A stretch of DNA of 6,744 nucleotides from UBA7805 sp036146215. Lineage in GTDB: Bacteria; Planctomycetota; Planctomycetia; Pirellulales; UBA7805. Position numbers and translations under genes: made by a program. The notes beneath the pieces were generated by a model. It was not told the origin of the DNA, did no database searches, and was given only the letters and a program-made list of their open reading frames with translations. This document shows positions 5,708-6,744 of this stretch, piece by piece. Position 1 is the stretch's first letter. Each line of letters begins with the position of its first letter. The stretch spans positions 1-6,744 of the forward strand of contig JAYYJN010000348.1 in NCBI GenBank assembly GCA_036146215.1, given 5' to 3'.

Positions 5708-5724
5708 TGCAATGGCCCATTGCA
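5708..5724. repeat. Perfect 17-bp dyad between ruvB and rpmF (operator or hairpin)
   Basis: The minus strand reads TGCAATGG-G-CCATTGCA, two perfect 8-base arms around one central base. It begins 7 bases after the ruvB stop and lies 22 bases upstream of the candidate rpmF -35 box. As RNA it would fold into a 6-7 bp stem ending the ruvB message, but no T-run follows. As DNA, the 8-1-8 symmetry is typical of a dimeric-repressor or activator site. The sequence alone does not decide between these. Confidence 0.5.
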
Positions 5725-5731
5725 GGCCGGT

Positions 5732-6744
5732 TCACTCGAAAAGCGGCCGATCCTCCTCAGAATCTTCGTCTTCTAGATTTTCAGGGGCCGCAACCCCGAG
5801 ATGATCAAAACCGGCCTCTGTCAGTCGACGACCACGCGGTGTGCGCACCACCAATTCGGTCCGCAGGAGAAAGGGTTCTACTTCGTCAATCAGCGTATCG
5901 GGCGGCACATTCATGGTATGGGCGATCGCTTCGGCTCCCACTGGGCCACCTTGGAAGACACGCAAAATGGTCTCCAGATACTTACGATCCTGAAGATCAA
6001 GTCCCGCTTGATCGATGCCCTGCATCTGCAAGGCATCGCACGTGAGTTGATACGAGATACGACCATCGGCGCGACTCGTCACGTAATCGCGGACCCAACG
6101 GAGTCGATTATTTGCTAGCCGGGGCGTTCCGCGGCTGCGGCGTGCGATTTCGCCTGCCGCATCTTCATCAATTCCGACCCCGAGTTTGCCGGCATTCCGG
6201 AGAACGATTTCCGAAAGCTCTTCGACCGTATAGAAATCCAAATGCTCCCGCATCTGGAAGCGATCGCGGAGCGGTGCGGAAAGCAACCCGCTACGCGTCG
6301 TGGCGCCGATTAATGTAAACGGCTTCAGGTTCATGCAGAGGGTACGGGCATTAACCCCTTCACCGAGCACGATATCGATGCGAAAATCTTCCATGGCTGG
6401 ATAAAGAAATTCTTCCACCGTTTTCGGCAGTCGGTGAATCTCATCGATAAATAACACTGAGCCTTCCTCGGCATTGGTCAAATAGGGGACCAAATCTTTG
6501 GGGGCTGCAAGCGCCGCGCCGCTCGCAATCTGAAAACCGACACCCAAGTCACGAGGAATGCAAGTCGCGAAAGTCGTCTTCCCAAGTCCGGGTGGACCAT
6601 CGAAAAGAATGTGGCCCAAAGGTTCCTCTCGCTTGGTGGCCGCATCGACCGCAATCTCAATGCGCTCATAAACATCCCGCTGCCCCACCATATCGTTCAT
6701 ATGCTGCGGGCGCAGGTCGCGATCATCATCGGTGGGCTGACTCC
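5732..6744 (-). CDS. ruvB: Holliday junction branch-migration ATPase RuvB (N-terminus cut by window edge)
   Basis: RuvB is the hexameric AAA+ motor that, docked on RuvA, pumps DNA through Holliday junctions during recombinational repair. The frame stays open to the right edge, where LRPQHMNDMVGQ is the usual RuvB start region. The ATG at 6700 is therefore internal, and only a few N-terminal residues are missing. Of 336 visible residues (14 before that Met), Walker A GPPGLGKTT begins at 49 and Walker B VLFIDEIH at 96. Sensor 1 GATTRSG is at 146 and the arginine-finger segment PLRDRF at about 157. Sensor 2 GTPRLAN is at about 205, and the winged-helix DNA-binding end RTPRGRRLTEAGFDHLG at 300-316. 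The tail (EDEDSEEDRPLFE) is very acidic. The variants SGAALAAPKDL and LANNRLRWVRDY differ from enterobacterial RuvB and fit a planctomycete source. No ruvA or ruvC is visible, but upstream genes lie outside the window. Confidence 0.97.
   Translation of the reverse strand, partial: SQPTDDDRDLRPQHMNDMVGQRDVYERIEIAVDAATKREEPLGHILFDGPPGLGKTTFATCIPRDLGVGFQIASGAALAAPKDLVPYLTNAEEGSVLFIDEIHRLPKTVEEFLYPAMEDFRIDIVLGEGVNARTLCMNLKPFTLIGATTRSGLLSAPLRDRFQMREHLDFYTVEELSEIVLRNAGKLGVGIDEDAAGEIARRSRGTPRLANNRLRWVRDYVTSRADGRISYQLTCDALQMQGIDQAGLDLQDRKYLETILRVFQGGPVGAEAIAHTMNVPPDTLIDEVEPFLLRTELVVRTPRGRRLTEAGFDHLGVAAPENLEDEDSEEDRPLFE

Noticed and set aside
5587..6045. 152-residue plus-strand open frame opposite rpmF and the ruvB end
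   Set aside because: It is the reverse strand of rpmF, the gap and ruvB. It has no family resemblance or ribosome-binding site, and its composition (Arg, Pro, His) is shadow-like.
1..6744. Mobile element, CRISPR, toxin-antitoxin, defence or biosynthetic island
   Set aside because: No transposase, integrase, direct-repeat array or small toxin-like pair was seen. All genes share one strand and housekeeping or lineage-typical character.

Overview
The window looks like chromosome from a planctomycete of the Pirellula/Rhodopirellula type. This rests on recalled family resemblance, not on a search. The clues are the variant motifs in RuvB (LANNRLRWVRDY, SGAALAAPKDL), FabD (GLSLGEYTAL, ANYLCPGN) and FabF (GAVTSISC in place of the usual GAVTPLG), and a secreted protein of a type I associate with planctomycetes. 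All eight genes read leftward on the minus strand. No gene-free gap exceeds 300 bases, and I see no tRNA, rRNA, CRISPR array, insertion sequence or phage gene.

In transcription order, from the right edge to the left: a ruvB gene whose N-terminus is cut by the window edge (Holliday-junction motor); a 121-bp gap holding a perfect 17-bp dyad and a candidate promoter; a compact type II fatty-acid-synthesis cluster of rpmF (ribosomal protein L32), fabD (malonyl transacylase), fabG (ketoacyl-ACP reductase), acpP (acyl carrier protein) and fabF (condensing enzyme); an unnamed 416-residue exported protein with its own good-looking promoter; and the N-terminal third of a second, divergent beta-ketoacyl synthase running off the left edge.

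The fab genes form one working unit. FabD loads malonate onto AcpP, FabF condenses malonyl-AcpP with acyl-AcpP, and FabG reduces the resulting 3-ketoacyl-AcpP. Linkage to rpmF follows the widespread bacterial rpmF-(plsX-fabH)-fabD-fabG-acpP-fabF order, but here plsX and fabH are missing between rpmF and fabD. Two starts need care: fabD appears to begin at TTG, just after the rpmF stop, and acpP at GTG behind a strong GGAGG site. The longer ATG-initiated readings of fabD, fabG and acpP are spurious N-terminal extensions. The L32 gene is only 59 codons but is unmistakable.

Most of the window is conserved housekeeping sequence. The parts worth a second look are the secreted protein between the two synthase genes, the divergent second synthase, and dyad symmetries in the ruvB-rpmF gap and over the candidate promoter of the second synthase. 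I see no evidence of a defence system or other unknown multi-gene system.
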